DNA of 9,376 nt, taken from positions 1-9,376 of the forward strand of contig CAYFQR010000040.1 of assembly GCA_964345365.1 (NCBI GenBank), given 5' to 3'. Positions 1 through 6,219 of the stretch are shown here, in pieces (positions within the stretch are counted from its first letter, which is position 1; each line of letters begins with the position of its first letter). A model generated the notes under the pieces. That model saw only the letters and a program-made list of their open reading frames with translations, had not been told where the DNA came from and searched no databases. The translations under genes and the position numbers were made by a program. The DNA comes from RUG754 sp964345365 (GTDB lineage: Bacteria; Bacillota; Clostridia; Peptostreptococcales; Anaerovoracaceae).

Positions 1-1009
1 CTAAGAGACTTCCCAACCGCTTGATTAAGAAGTCTTTTAGAGCATACAACACCTGTAACGCTCGTGAATTTCTCATCTCGTTAATTCTTTTGACCGAAGA
101 ATCCAAGTGGAAAAGTTCAGCCATATTCATGGCATTTGCTTCCGCACCTTCTTTAATCTTGATTCCGGCGAGCAAGTATCCCAGGAAATATAGGATATTT
201 ACTTCGCCGTCCGCAAGAAGCGCTATGCCCACTATAATTACCAGAATATGCGTAAGATAAAGAATCAATCCTGCTAAACTTACAATAGTCGCTGCTACAA
301 ATTCGGAGGCGATATGAATTCTCTCTCCTTCTTCAACTTCGGTATACAGTTTTCTCTTTATATCTTCGCTCAGTCCGAAGCTCTGTATTTCCATTTGAAG
401 TTCTATAGCCTCTTGGAAGCTGTCGGAATTTTTTCTTAATTTCTCATAATATTTACGGAAATTTATCGTTTGAATTTTTTTGGATATTAACAAAAGTGCA
501 AAGTACGCCGCAACCGGCGAGATAACACAAAGTCCCAGCTTGAAATTGCCTATGAGGAGCATCCCGGAAATAAGAACAAAAAATCCGATAAACCCTACTA
601 ACTTTGCGATTGCATGGGATAAAGCATGTTCCAAAGTAGCAACGTCTGCCATGATAGTCTGTGCCAGGTCGGTTAAATCATGTTTCGAAAAATATGACAG
701 CGGCAAATCGCTGATTTCCCTCGCAATATCAACCCTCAAATTTTCACTTTCCCTGTATGTCGCACTGTAGAGGGAATTGTATTCAATGCCTAAGGCTATA
801 TATACCACTACAATAATCCCTATAGAAAGCACATAGTAAATAAAGTCACTTCTGTCATTTAACAATAGCGTTTTGTCAAAAAACAACATCATGAGCATTG
901 CAGGGAGCATATTTATAAAAAATGCGGCAAATGTTGCAATGCTCGATTTCACAAGGTCAGCCGCGCCTTGCTCCGTAAGGGCAAAACTTTTCTTAAATAA
1001 CTCTTTCAT
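1..1009 (-). CDS. ABC transporter permease/ATPase half-transporter, membrane domain; 3' end beyond window
   Basis: Reading from the ATG at 1009 down to the window edge gives 336 codons without a stop. The start has a GGAGG ribosome binding site 7 bases upstream and lies 1 base after the stop of the preceding ABC gene, so the two are translationally linked. Residues about 24-45, 56-75, 136-154, 157-176, 236-264 and 268-284 are hydrophobic, giving six membrane spans as in type IV (exporter-fold) ABC proteins. Residues 100-135 (DLPLSYFSKHDLTDLAQ and following) match the intracellular helix region of that fold. The ATPase domain would follow past the left edge. Proteins opening MKELFKKSFALTEQGA belong to a Firmicutes heterodimeric ABC family resembling siderophore-linked YbtPQ/IrtAB transporters. 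That substrate link is inference, helped by the neighbouring iron genes. The last 23 residues after EMRN do not look like the usual linker to the ATPase domain, so a junction near position 67 is possible. Confidence 0.85.
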   Translation of the reverse strand, partial: MKELFKKSFALTEQGAADLVKSSIATFAAFFINMLPAMLMMLFFDKTLLLNDRSDFIYYVLSIGIIVVVYIALGIEYNSLYSATYRESENLRVDIAREISDLPLSYFSKHDLTDLAQTIMADVATLEHALSHAIAKLVGFIGFFVLISGMLLIGNFKLGLCVISPVAAYFALLLISKKIQTINFRKYYEKLRKNSDSFQEAIELQMEIQSFGLSEDIKRKLYTEVEEGERIHIASEFVAATIVSLAGLILYLTHILVIIVGIALLADGEVNILYFLGYLLAGIKIKEGAEANAMNMAELFHLDSSVKRINEMRNSRALQVLYALKDFLIKRLGSLL

Positions 1010-1010
1010 C

Positions 1011-1456
1011 TTAAGCCCTCCAATCGTTTGCGATTTTATATGTATCAAGAAAATGTTTATATAAGGAATCTCGCTCCATCAACTCTTCGTCGGTTCCTCT
1101 TTCAATGATTTTACCGTTTTCAAAAACAAGTATTTCATCCACGTTTCTTATAGTCGTCAGCCTATGCGCAATCATTATTACCGTTTTTTCTTTCATCAGA
1201 TTGGCAAATGCCTTTTGCAATTCATGCTCGTTATCCGGGTCGATGGCGGCGCTTGCCTCGTCAAAAATAACAATTTCAGCATCTTTGAGGATTGCCCTTG
1301 CTATCGAAACCCTTTGTTTTTCTCCCCCGGATAAGTAAACCCCTTTTGAGCCGATCATTGTATTTTCTTTGTCCTTGAACTTTGCCGCGATGCTGTCGAC
1401 ACCTGCCAAGCGCATTGCTTCGAATATGATATTAATTTTTTATAAACATTTACCAT
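1011..1456 (-). pseudogene. Broken ABC transporter gene: native start fused out of frame to the ATPase C-terminal half
   Basis: Two pieces of one ABC half-transporter gene appear to be joined. The open frame ending at 1011 encodes the second half of an ATPase domain. From its first ATG (1415) it shows GSKGVYLSGGEKQRVSIARA (signature; LSGGEKQ at residues 28-34), Walker B IVIFDE (48-53) and an H-loop His in AHRL (84). This frame continues upstream as KINIIFEA until a TAA at 1442-1440, and has no ribosome binding site. In another frame, an ATG at 1456 with AGGAG 5 bases upstream starts MVNVYKKLISYSK, which resembles the N-terminus of this family, but stops after about 34 codons. The membrane domain and Walker A, roughly 430-450 residues, are missing. 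The product would not be functional. This is either a real deletion or an assembly misjoin close to the scaffold gap. The intact gene would have been the partner of the downstream half-transporter. Confidence 0.75.
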
Positions 1457-1461
1457 AAAAA

Positions 1462-1466
1462 CTCCT
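1462..1466 (-). promoter_or_regulatory. Ribosome binding site of the broken ABC gene
   Basis: AGGAG lies 5 bases before the ATG at 1456. It marks this ATG as the original start of an ABC transporter gene even though the frame is interrupted about 34 codons later. The ATPase fragment downstream has no comparable site. Confidence 0.7.
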
Positions 1467-1578
1467 AAAACCTATAAATTATTAAAGAAATAATGTTTTC
1501 GCACCGCTTAAAAGCAGTCAAGCTGATAAGCAATTAATAGTCGGCCGGCTTTTGTTTATGCCTTATGCCGACCACATC

Positions 1579-1678
1579 NNNNNNNNNNNNNNNNNNNNNN
1601 NNNNNNNNNNNNNNNNNNNNNNNNNNNNNNNNNNNNNNNNNNNNNNNNNNNNNNNNNNNNNNNNNNNNNNNNNNNNNN
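1579..1678. other. Assembly gap of exactly 100 Ns
   Basis: One hundred consecutive Ns, the usual placeholder for a scaffold gap of unknown length. The seven bases before the gap (CCACATC, 1572-1578) are the same as the seven bases after it (1679-1685), so the true gap could be zero or the flanks may overlap. Confidence 0.97.
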
Positions 1679-1731
1679 CCACATCCGAGAAAACTCGTTA
1701 CTTCAGTCAAGAGATATTCAGAACACAGCCT

Positions 1732-1787
1732 GCAGGGTTCCCGTCAAAAGAATTCCGCAGGGTTCCCGTCAAAAGCATTCCGCAGGC
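1732..1787. repeat. 25-bp tandem direct repeat, 2.2 copies
   Basis: GCAGGGTTCCCGTCAAAAG occurs at 1732-1750 and again at 1757-1775, each followed by a six-base spacer (AATTCC, then CATTCC). A third partial copy begins GCAGG at 1782. The period is 25 bases and the two complete copies differ at one spacer base. The array ends 5 bases before the -35 box of the regulator promoter. It could be an array of protein binding sites, a dispersed genomic repeat, or a slippage product; the sequence does not decide. Confidence 0.9.
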
Positions 1788-1791
1788 TTTC

Positions 1792-1820
1792 TTGCTATTT
1801 TCTACTTATTATGTTATCAT
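1792..1820 (+). promoter_or_regulatory. Sigma-70-type promoter of the dtxR-like gene
   Basis: TTGCTA (1792-1797, 4 of 6 to consensus) and TATCAT (1815-1820, 5 of 6) are separated by 17 bases. Transcription would start near 1827, giving a leader of about 20 bases that contains the ribosome binding site. Confidence 0.6.
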
Positions 1821-1835
1821 TTCCCCAAAAGCATG

Positions 1836-1841
1836 AGGAGG
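1836..1841 (+). promoter_or_regulatory. Ribosome binding site that fixes the start of the dtxR-like gene
   Basis: AGGAGG lies 6 bases before the ATG at 1848. It overlaps the codons just after an in-frame upstream ATG at 1833, which has no site of its own. This favours 1848 as the true start. Confidence 0.85.
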
Positions 1842-1847
1842 TTAAAC

Positions 1848-2216
1848 ATGGCTATCCAGGAATCAGGCGAGATGTATCTCGAAACAATATATATTCTTTT
1901 AGAGGAGGCCGGACACGTCCGCGCCGTTGACATAAGTGAGAAAATGGGATATTCCAAGCCTTCTGTCAGCAGGGCATTAGGCCTTCTGAAAGCTGACGGA
2001 CACATTGTCGTAGATGACGGAGGTTCGATAACGTTAACCAAATCCGGCAAAAAAATTGCCAAGCTGATTTACGAAAGACATACTATATTAACCAAAGTGT
2101 TTATGAGTCTCGGGGTCGATGAGGAAACCGCTACCGAGGACGCATGCAGAATCGAGCACTATATTAGCGAGCGTACTTTCGACGCGCTTAAAAAACACTT
2201 CGCAGAAAAAAAATAG
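1848..2216 (+). CDS. DtxR-family metal-dependent transcriptional repressor, iron-type ligand set
   Basis: The 122-residue protein has the DtxR/MntR layout: a winged helix-turn-helix at about residues 5-70 (recognition region GYSKPSVSRALGLLK, 34-48) and a metal-binding dimerisation helix region at 71-118. Aligned by eye to Corynebacterium DtxR, the primary metal-site residues Met10, Cys102, Glu105 and His106 correspond to Met9, Cys100, Glu103 and His104 here (DACRIEH). Manganese-type MntR has Asp where this protein has Met9, so Fe(II) is the more likely co-repressor. His79 is kept as His78, but the other ancillary-site residues (Glu83, His98) are Thr82 and Thr96. There is no SH3-like third domain, as is usual for short Firmicutes members. 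Family members repress metal uptake genes when metal is bound. Its position between an ABC pair and a feoA-feoB gene fits an iron regulator. The start was chosen by its ribosome binding site. Confidence 0.9.
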   Translation: MAIQESGEMYLETIYILLEEAGHVRAVDISEKMGYSKPSVSRALGLLKADGHIVVDDGGSITLTKSGKKIAKLIYERHTILTKVFMSLGVDEETATEDACRIEHYISERTFDALKKHFAEKK

Positions 2217-2237
2217 TTCACCACTGATTAAAAAAAC

Positions 2238-2288
2238 GGACTCTGAAATGCCCCCCCGCACGGGGTTTCTTTCAGAGTCCTATTTTTT
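2238..2288. terminator. Bidirectional intrinsic terminator between convergent dtxR-like and feoAB genes
   Basis: A perfect 11-bp inverted repeat, GGACTCTGAAA (2238-2248) and TTTCAGAGTCC (2270-2280), encloses an inner CCCC/GGGG pairing. A run of T follows on the plus strand (2283-2288) and a run of A precedes it (2230-2236), so it can serve both strands. It lies 21 bases after the regulator stop; feoAB transcription arrives from the other side. Confidence 0.93.
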
Positions 2289-2408
2289 GATTGAGCGAGC
2301 AGCTATGTGTATTCCGAACGAGGACAGGCTGCCAAAACCGACTGTATATCCGCATATTTTCTACATCAACTGAGACCTGCCGAGGCAGCTGCCTAACTCA
2401 TATGGCTT

Positions 2409-4769
2409 CTATATCAGCGCCGCTACCATAATTTTCACGGCAAGCGCTATAATCCATGCCACTCCGCATTGCCACAGCACCACGCCTACCGTCCATTTCA
2501 CACCGAGCTCTCTCTTTATTGCCGCAACCGCAGCAACGCAAGGCGTGTATAAAAGGCAGAACACCAGGAATGCCGCGGCTTCAGGAGTGCCGAGCGCCGC
2601 TTCTATGGCATAGTCCGTATCATACAGAACATTGAGCGTGGAAACAACACTTTCCTTTGCTATGAAACCGGTAAAAAGTGCGGTTAATATTTTCCAGTCA
2701 TTAAGTCCGAGCGGTGCCATGAGCGGTGCAAATGTGCCACCGATAATCGCCATCATCGACCTTGACGAATTGCTAACTTGATTTAGTCCGAAGTCAAAGC
2801 TCTGCATGAACCACACGATGATTGACGCGAGAAAGATAACCGTGAATGCCCGCATCGCGAAATCCTTTGTCTTATCCCACAGCAGATGACCTACGTTTTT
2901 TGCAGCAGGCATCCTGTAATTAGGAAGTTCCATTACAAACGGAACCGCTTCACCCTTAAATATGGTTTCCTTAAATAGAAGGGCGCACAGGATTCCTACA
3001 ATTATGCCGATAAAATACAGTCCGACCATTACGATTGCACCTTTCCCCGGAAAAAATGCCGCAGCAAAAAATGAGTATATCGGTAATTTTGCCGTGCAGC
3101 TCATGAAAGGAGTCATCAGTATTGTCATCTTACGGTCCCTTTCGGACGGGAGTGTCCTCGTCGCCATTACGGCAGGCACCGTGCAGCCGAAGCCTATCAG
3201 CATCGGAACAATCGACCTTCCCGAAAGCCCGATTTTTCGAAGGAGCTTGTCCATGACAAAGGCAACCCTCGCCATATATCCCGAATCTTCGAGCAATGAA
3301 AGGAAAAAAAACAGTATCACTATAATCGGTACGAAGCTTATCACGGAACCCACACCTGCTACAGCACCGTCAATAATCAGGTCGGTGAGAAAAGCACTCG
3401 TTCCTATTGACTTAAGCCCTACCGTTGCCGCCTCTGACAAGGCATCCACCCCCATGCCGAGGAGCTCTTGAAGCTTCGCCCCCACAACATTAAATGCCAG
3501 CCAAAAAATCATCGACATGATAAGTACGAATGCCGGAATCGCTGTCCACTTGCCCGTGAGCACCGCGTCAATTTTTCTTGTTCTCTCGTGTTCTTTTGAC
3601 TCCCTCGGTTTCACAACCGTTTCCGCACAAAGATTCTGGATAAACTCGAATCTCATATCGGCTATTGCTGCTGCACGGTCAAGCCCTCTCTCCTCTTCAA
3701 GCTGCTCTATGATACGTTCTATAATCTCAGCTTCGTTTGTTGTGAGCTTCAGTGCCTCTATGATGAGAGGGTCGCCCTCTATCAGCTTCGTTGCGGCGAA
3801 TCTCAAAGGTATCTGAGCAGCTTCCGCATGATGTTCTATCAGGTGCATTATGCTGTGGATGCATCTATGTACGGCAGCTCCCGCCTCGGTATCAGGCGAG
3901 CAGAAATCCGTCCTGCCCGGGCGCTCCTGATATTTTGCTATATGCACGGCATGGTCAACAAGCTCTCGGATTCCCTCACCCTTTGCGGCACTTATCGGGA
4001 CAACCGGAATTCCTAAAATTGATTCCATCTCATTCACTAATATGTGACCGCCGTTTCCCCTTATCTCATCCATCATATTGAGAGCGAGCACTATCGGCGT
4101 CTCAAGCTCCATTAGCTGAAGTGTAAGGTAAAGGTTTCTCTCTATATTTGTCGCATCGACTATGTTTATAATACCTGTAGGTTTTTCAGCTATTATGTAC
4201 TCCCTCGATACGATTTCCTCTGAACTGTATGGGGAAAGCGAATATATGCCGGGAAGATCCGTTACTTTCGCATCTATGCTGCCTTTTATGCACCCTTCTT
4301 TTCTGTCAACCGTTACACCCGGGAAGTTACCTACATGCTGATTCGCTCCTGTGAGCCTGTTGAAAAGGGTAGTCTTTCCGCTGTTTTGGTTGCCCGCAAG
4401 GGCAAAGGTGAGCGGCGTTCCTTCGGGGAGCGGGTTTTCATCGGCTTTAACATGGTATCTGCCGCCCTCTCCAAATCCGGGGTGTTCAACTTCGTGAACT
4501 TTCTCTCGTCTCGGTTTCCTTTTGTGAGATTTTACCGGGGATACGGTGTCCTCATCGATTTCAATTTTTGAAGCATCCGCAACTCTTAGAGTGAGTGAAT
4601 ATCCGTGAATCAAAAGCTCCACAGGGTCTCCGAGCGGGGCATACTTAACAAGCGTTACTTCCGCACCCGGAATAACGCCCATGTCAAGAAAGTGTTGCCT
4701 TAATGCTCCTCTTCCACCCACACTCTTTATGAGGGCGGAATGCCCTATTTTAAGTTCTCTCAGTGTCAT
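2409..4769 (-). CDS. feoB: Fused FeoA-FeoB ferrous iron transporter
   Basis: This 786-residue protein imports Fe(II) across the cytoplasmic membrane. Residues 1-75 form a FeoA (SH3-like) domain, followed by a charged linker (76-115) with a basic KRKPRR stretch. The FeoB GTPase domain follows: G1 GNQNSGKT (126-133), G2 Thr in GVTVD (151-155), G3 DLPG (171-174), G4 NMMD (231-234) and G5 SAAKG (260-264). A helical region follows to about 400, then the multi-span membrane domain. It contains both Gate-type motifs, GCTVPA (528-533) and SCTAKLP (557-563), and a C-terminal LLYTPC (739-744). FeoB alone is usually about 670-770 residues; the extra length is the fused FeoA. G1 has Gln where Pro is common (GNPNSGKT). 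AAGGAA lies 5 bases upstream of the start. No feoC is seen. No clear promoter or iron box was recognised in the 121 bases upstream, which are very AT-rich. The DtxR-like protein encoded opposite is the likely regulator (inference). Confidence 0.97.
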   Translation of the reverse strand: MTLRELKIGHSALIKSVGGRGALRQHFLDMGVIPGAEVTLVKYAPLGDPVELLIHGYSLTLRVADASKIEIDEDTVSPVKSHKRKPRREKVHEVEHPGFGEGGRYHVKADENPLPEGTPLTFALAGNQNSGKTTLFNRLTGANQHVGNFPGVTVDRKEGCIKGSIDAKVTDLPGIYSLSPYSSEEIVSREYIIAEKPTGIINIVDATNIERNLYLTLQLMELETPIVLALNMMDEIRGNGGHILVNEMESILGIPVVPISAAKGEGIRELVDHAVHIAKYQERPGRTDFCSPDTEAGAAVHRCIHSIMHLIEHHAEAAQIPLRFAATKLIEGDPLIIEALKLTTNEAEIIERIIEQLEEERGLDRAAAIADMRFEFIQNLCAETVVKPRESKEHERTRKIDAVLTGKWTAIPAFVLIMSMIFWLAFNVVGAKLQELLGMGVDALSEAATVGLKSIGTSAFLTDLIIDGAVAGVGSVISFVPIIVILFFFLSLLEDSGYMARVAFVMDKLLRKIGLSGRSIVPMLIGFGCTVPAVMATRTLPSERDRKMTILMTPFMSCTAKLPIYSFFAAAFFPGKGAIVMVGLYFIGIIVGILCALLFKETIFKGEAVPFVMELPNYRMPAAKNVGHLLWDKTKDFAMRAFTVIFLASIIVWFMQSFDFGLNQVSNSSRSMMAIIGGTFAPLMAPLGLNDWKILTALFTGFIAKESVVSTLNVLYDTDYAIEAALGTPEAAAFLVFCLLYTPCVAAVAAIKRELGVKWTVGVVLWQCGVAWIIALAVKIMVAALI

Positions 4770-4890
4770 ATTTTTTCCTTAAAAGATCATATTTTCTGTA
4801 TAATTTTGCTATTTGCCGCCTTTATTATCAAGACCGCATTCCATATTTTTATATTTTTTAATAATTTTTATAGCCTATCTTTATTATTCT

Positions 4891-5802
4891 TTATTTTTTG
4901 CTACGGGCATTCGCAATATAAACACCGCTTAAAATTATAACCGCACCTACCATCTGATATATTGTGAACGGCTCACTCAGCAAAAATGCCCCCGCGACAA
5001 TCGCAATAACCGTTGAAATCCCAATAAACGAAGATGTCCGGTTAACGCCGATTTTAGCTATGGCAACATTCCCTAAAAATATCGCCACTACCGAACAACA
5101 TATTCCCTGATACAGTATCGCCGTCAAAAACCCCATATTCCTAAACGGGATTGTAATCGTTTCGGATATATCGCCTTGGAGGAGCGCATATACTATTGAA
5201 AGAGGAACGAATACTATAGCACCCACAACGAGCATCGCATAGGTTATCTCCATCTCGGTGAATTCCACCGCCTTCTCGACATTTACACTGTATATGGCAT
5301 AAGATATTATCGCCGCAATTAAACAGATATATCCGACCGGCGAGAAGCTTGATGTCGCTCCGACCGCCAGCACATTTACGAGAACCCCTACAAGTGTAAT
5401 GACAATACCGGTAACTTGCCATGATGTAGGTTTCTTACCGAGAATAAGCATCGATGCCGTAAGCGACGCTACCGGAATACAGGCGAGAAACACACCGCTT
5501 TCGGAAGCTGTTGTATGACCTATTCCGACCGTTTCACCGATAAAATATGCTACAGGGACATAAAATCCTATCCTCAGCAACTGTTTCAGGTCTTTGCCCT
5601 TAAGGTTTATCTTCACCAAGCCTAATGCGACGCATATATTTATCGCTACCGCCGCAACAAAAAATCTCCAGCCGAGCAGCTCGAGCGGCGCGGCGATTTC
5701 AATGGCCTGCTTCGTAAAAAAATAGCTTAGTCCATATATTATCTCGCAGCTGATAGCAGCAGCAACACCGATAAATACACTGCTTTTTCTGTCCAATTTC
5801 AT
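4891..5802 (-). CDS. EamA/DMT-superfamily transporter
   Basis: A 303-residue, very hydrophobic protein with the two-repeat EamA architecture: about ten membrane spans, first repeat at residues 11-146 and second at about 153-298. GLSYFFTKQA near residues 24-33 and LELLGWRFFVAAV at about 41-53 are typical of the first repeat; TSSFIGISTVIAIVAGAFLLSEPF near 256-279 is typical of the second. Members export or import small metabolites such as amino acids and their derivatives; the substrate cannot be told from sequence. AAGGAG lies 9-10 bases before the ATG. The gene stands alone: it ends 121 bases before the feoAB start on the same strand, with no GC-rich terminator between them. Some readthrough into feoAB is therefore possible. 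A 417-base divergent region lies upstream. Confidence 0.92.
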   Translation of the reverse strand: MKLDRKSSVFIGVAAAISCEIIYGLSYFFTKQAIEIAAPLELLGWRFFVAAVAINICVALGLVKINLKGKDLKQLLRIGFYVPVAYFIGETVGIGHTTASESGVFLACIPVASLTASMLILGKKPTSWQVTGIVITLVGVLVNVLAVGATSSFSPVGYICLIAAIISYAIYSVNVEKAVEFTEMEITYAMLVVGAIVFVPLSIVYALLQGDISETITIPFRNMGFLTAILYQGICCSVVAIFLGNVAIAKIGVNRTSSFIGISTVIAIVAGAFLLSEPFTIYQMVGAVIILSGVYIANARSKK

Positions 5803-5954
5803 TTCGCGGTTCTCCTTATTTGCTTGTCGATGCCTTCATTTGTTTTTTGCGTTTAGTACTCAAATACGTCAGTTCTTTTTTTAACTATATTACCTTGCAT
5901 ACCTCGGCAACAACGTATCTCATCTTTCCGTTCCTAAATATTTATATTGCTGAT

Positions 5955-5960
5955 ATTATA
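5955..5960 (-). promoter_or_regulatory. Candidate -10 box for the EamA transporter
   Basis: A perfect TATAAT on the minus strand, but no good -35 box lies 16-18 bases upstream and there is no TGN extension. The sequence is AT-rich, so a chance match is possible. Confidence 0.3.
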
Positions 5961-5991
5961 CTACATTATCAAAAATTCCGCCACAATTTAT

Positions 5992-6019
5992 ATCAGTTTC
6001 GATTATAGTTGAAACTGAT
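5992..6019. repeat. Perfect 9-bp inverted repeat, possible operator
   Basis: ATCAGTTTC (5992-6000) and GAAACTGAT (6011-6019) are perfect inverted copies separated by 10 bases. It lies just upstream of where the -35 region of the leftward transporter promoter would be, and about 85 bases before the -35 of the rightward promoter. The symmetry suits a dimeric regulator such as a LysR- or TetR-type protein. The T-rich stretch after it (6026-6040) makes a weak rightward terminator an alternative. No regulator gene for it is in the window. Confidence 0.5.
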
Positions 6020-6102
6020 GACAGTCTTTTGTTTTATTTTGAGTGTAACTGTTTAAAAAAGCTTCACACTATGATGTTGCAGGGAAAGTAAGAATATATA
6101 AC

Positions 6103-6131
6103 TTGAAAACAAACACTAAACATCTTATAAT
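6103..6131 (+). promoter_or_regulatory. Near-consensus sigma-70-type promoter of the CAP-DUF2804 operon
   Basis: TTGAAA (6103-6108, 5 of 6) and a perfect TATAAT (6126-6131) are separated by exactly 17 bases. Transcription would start near 6138, leaving a leader of about 80 bases. A 7-bp dyad, AAACATC (6118-6124) and GATGTTT (6147-6153), spans the -10 box and start point. It could be an operator; its low GC content argues against a terminator. Confidence 0.75.
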
Positions 6132-6219
6132 TATTATAAATCGTGGGATGTTTTTTAATGTAACAAAAAACACTCTCGCCTTAAGTCATATAGGTTCGAT
6201 TCATCGATGAGGTGCGAAA

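Larger units (their letters stand above)
1457..1847. other. Divergent intergenic region between the ABC genes and the dtxR-like gene, interrupted by a gap
   Basis: No gene is seen in these 391 bases, of which 100 are unknown. The right side holds a 25-bp tandem repeat and the promoter of the regulator, listed separately. The left side, read on the minus strand towards the ABC start, contains a TTGACT (1521-1516) that could be a -35 box, but no well-spaced -10 box follows, so no promoter is called. A 6-bp inverted repeat GTCGGC/GCCGAC at 1540-1545 and 1567-1572 flanks a 21-base loop just before the gap. Metal-responsive operators would be expected here for both directions; none was recognised. 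Confidence 0.6.
5803..6219. other. Divergent intergenic region between the EamA transporter and the CAP-protein operon
   Basis: These 417 bases are AT-rich and hold no convincing gene. A 62-codon open frame on the plus strand at 5820-6008 has no ribosome binding site and no recognisable product. Regulatory elements listed separately include a weak -10 for the transporter, a perfect inverted repeat at 5992-6019, and a strong rightward promoter at 6103-6131. The transporter leader would be about 145 bases if the candidate -10 is right. I saw no riboswitch or T-box motif in it. Confidence 0.65.

Noticed and set aside
1833..1847. Upstream in-frame ATG at 1833 as the start of the dtxR-like gene
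   Set aside because: It has no ribosome binding site, and the AGGAGG of the 1848 start would lie inside its coding sequence; homologues begin near M-x-x-x-ESGE.
2377..2394. Overlapping GC-rich palindromes (AGGCAGCTGCCT, CTGCC-GA-GGCAG) just after the feoAB stop
   Set aside because: No T-tract follows on the minus strand and the loop would be too small; the strong bidirectional terminator at 2238-2288 already serves this gene.
2962..3471. 169-codon plus-strand open frame inside feoAB
   Set aside because: It is the antisense shadow of the feoB membrane domain, with no start signals of its own.
4867..4880. TAGGCTA on the minus strand upstream of feoAB as a DtxR-type operator
   Set aside because: It covers only a fragment of the known DtxR palindrome and is not flanked by matching arms; in AT-rich DNA it is not significant by eye.
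5141..5422. 93-codon minus-strand open frame inside the EamA transporter gene
   Set aside because: It is an out-of-frame shadow of a convincing ten-span transporter; cysteine and arginine excess is typical of shadow frames.
5820..6008. 62-codon open frame in the divergent intergenic region
   Set aside because: There is no ribosome binding site, no recognisable motif, and it overlaps the likely transporter promoter and leader.
6201..6210. Palindrome TCATCGATGA overlapping the ribosome binding site of the CAP gene
   Set aside because: Only five bases per arm with no loop, and just two bases of the ribosome binding site are covered, so translational control is not supported.
6191..6213. GGTTCGATTC resembles a tRNA T-loop
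   Set aside because: The flanking five bases do not pair into a T-stem and there is no acceptor or anticodon arm around it; it is leader sequence of the CAP gene.
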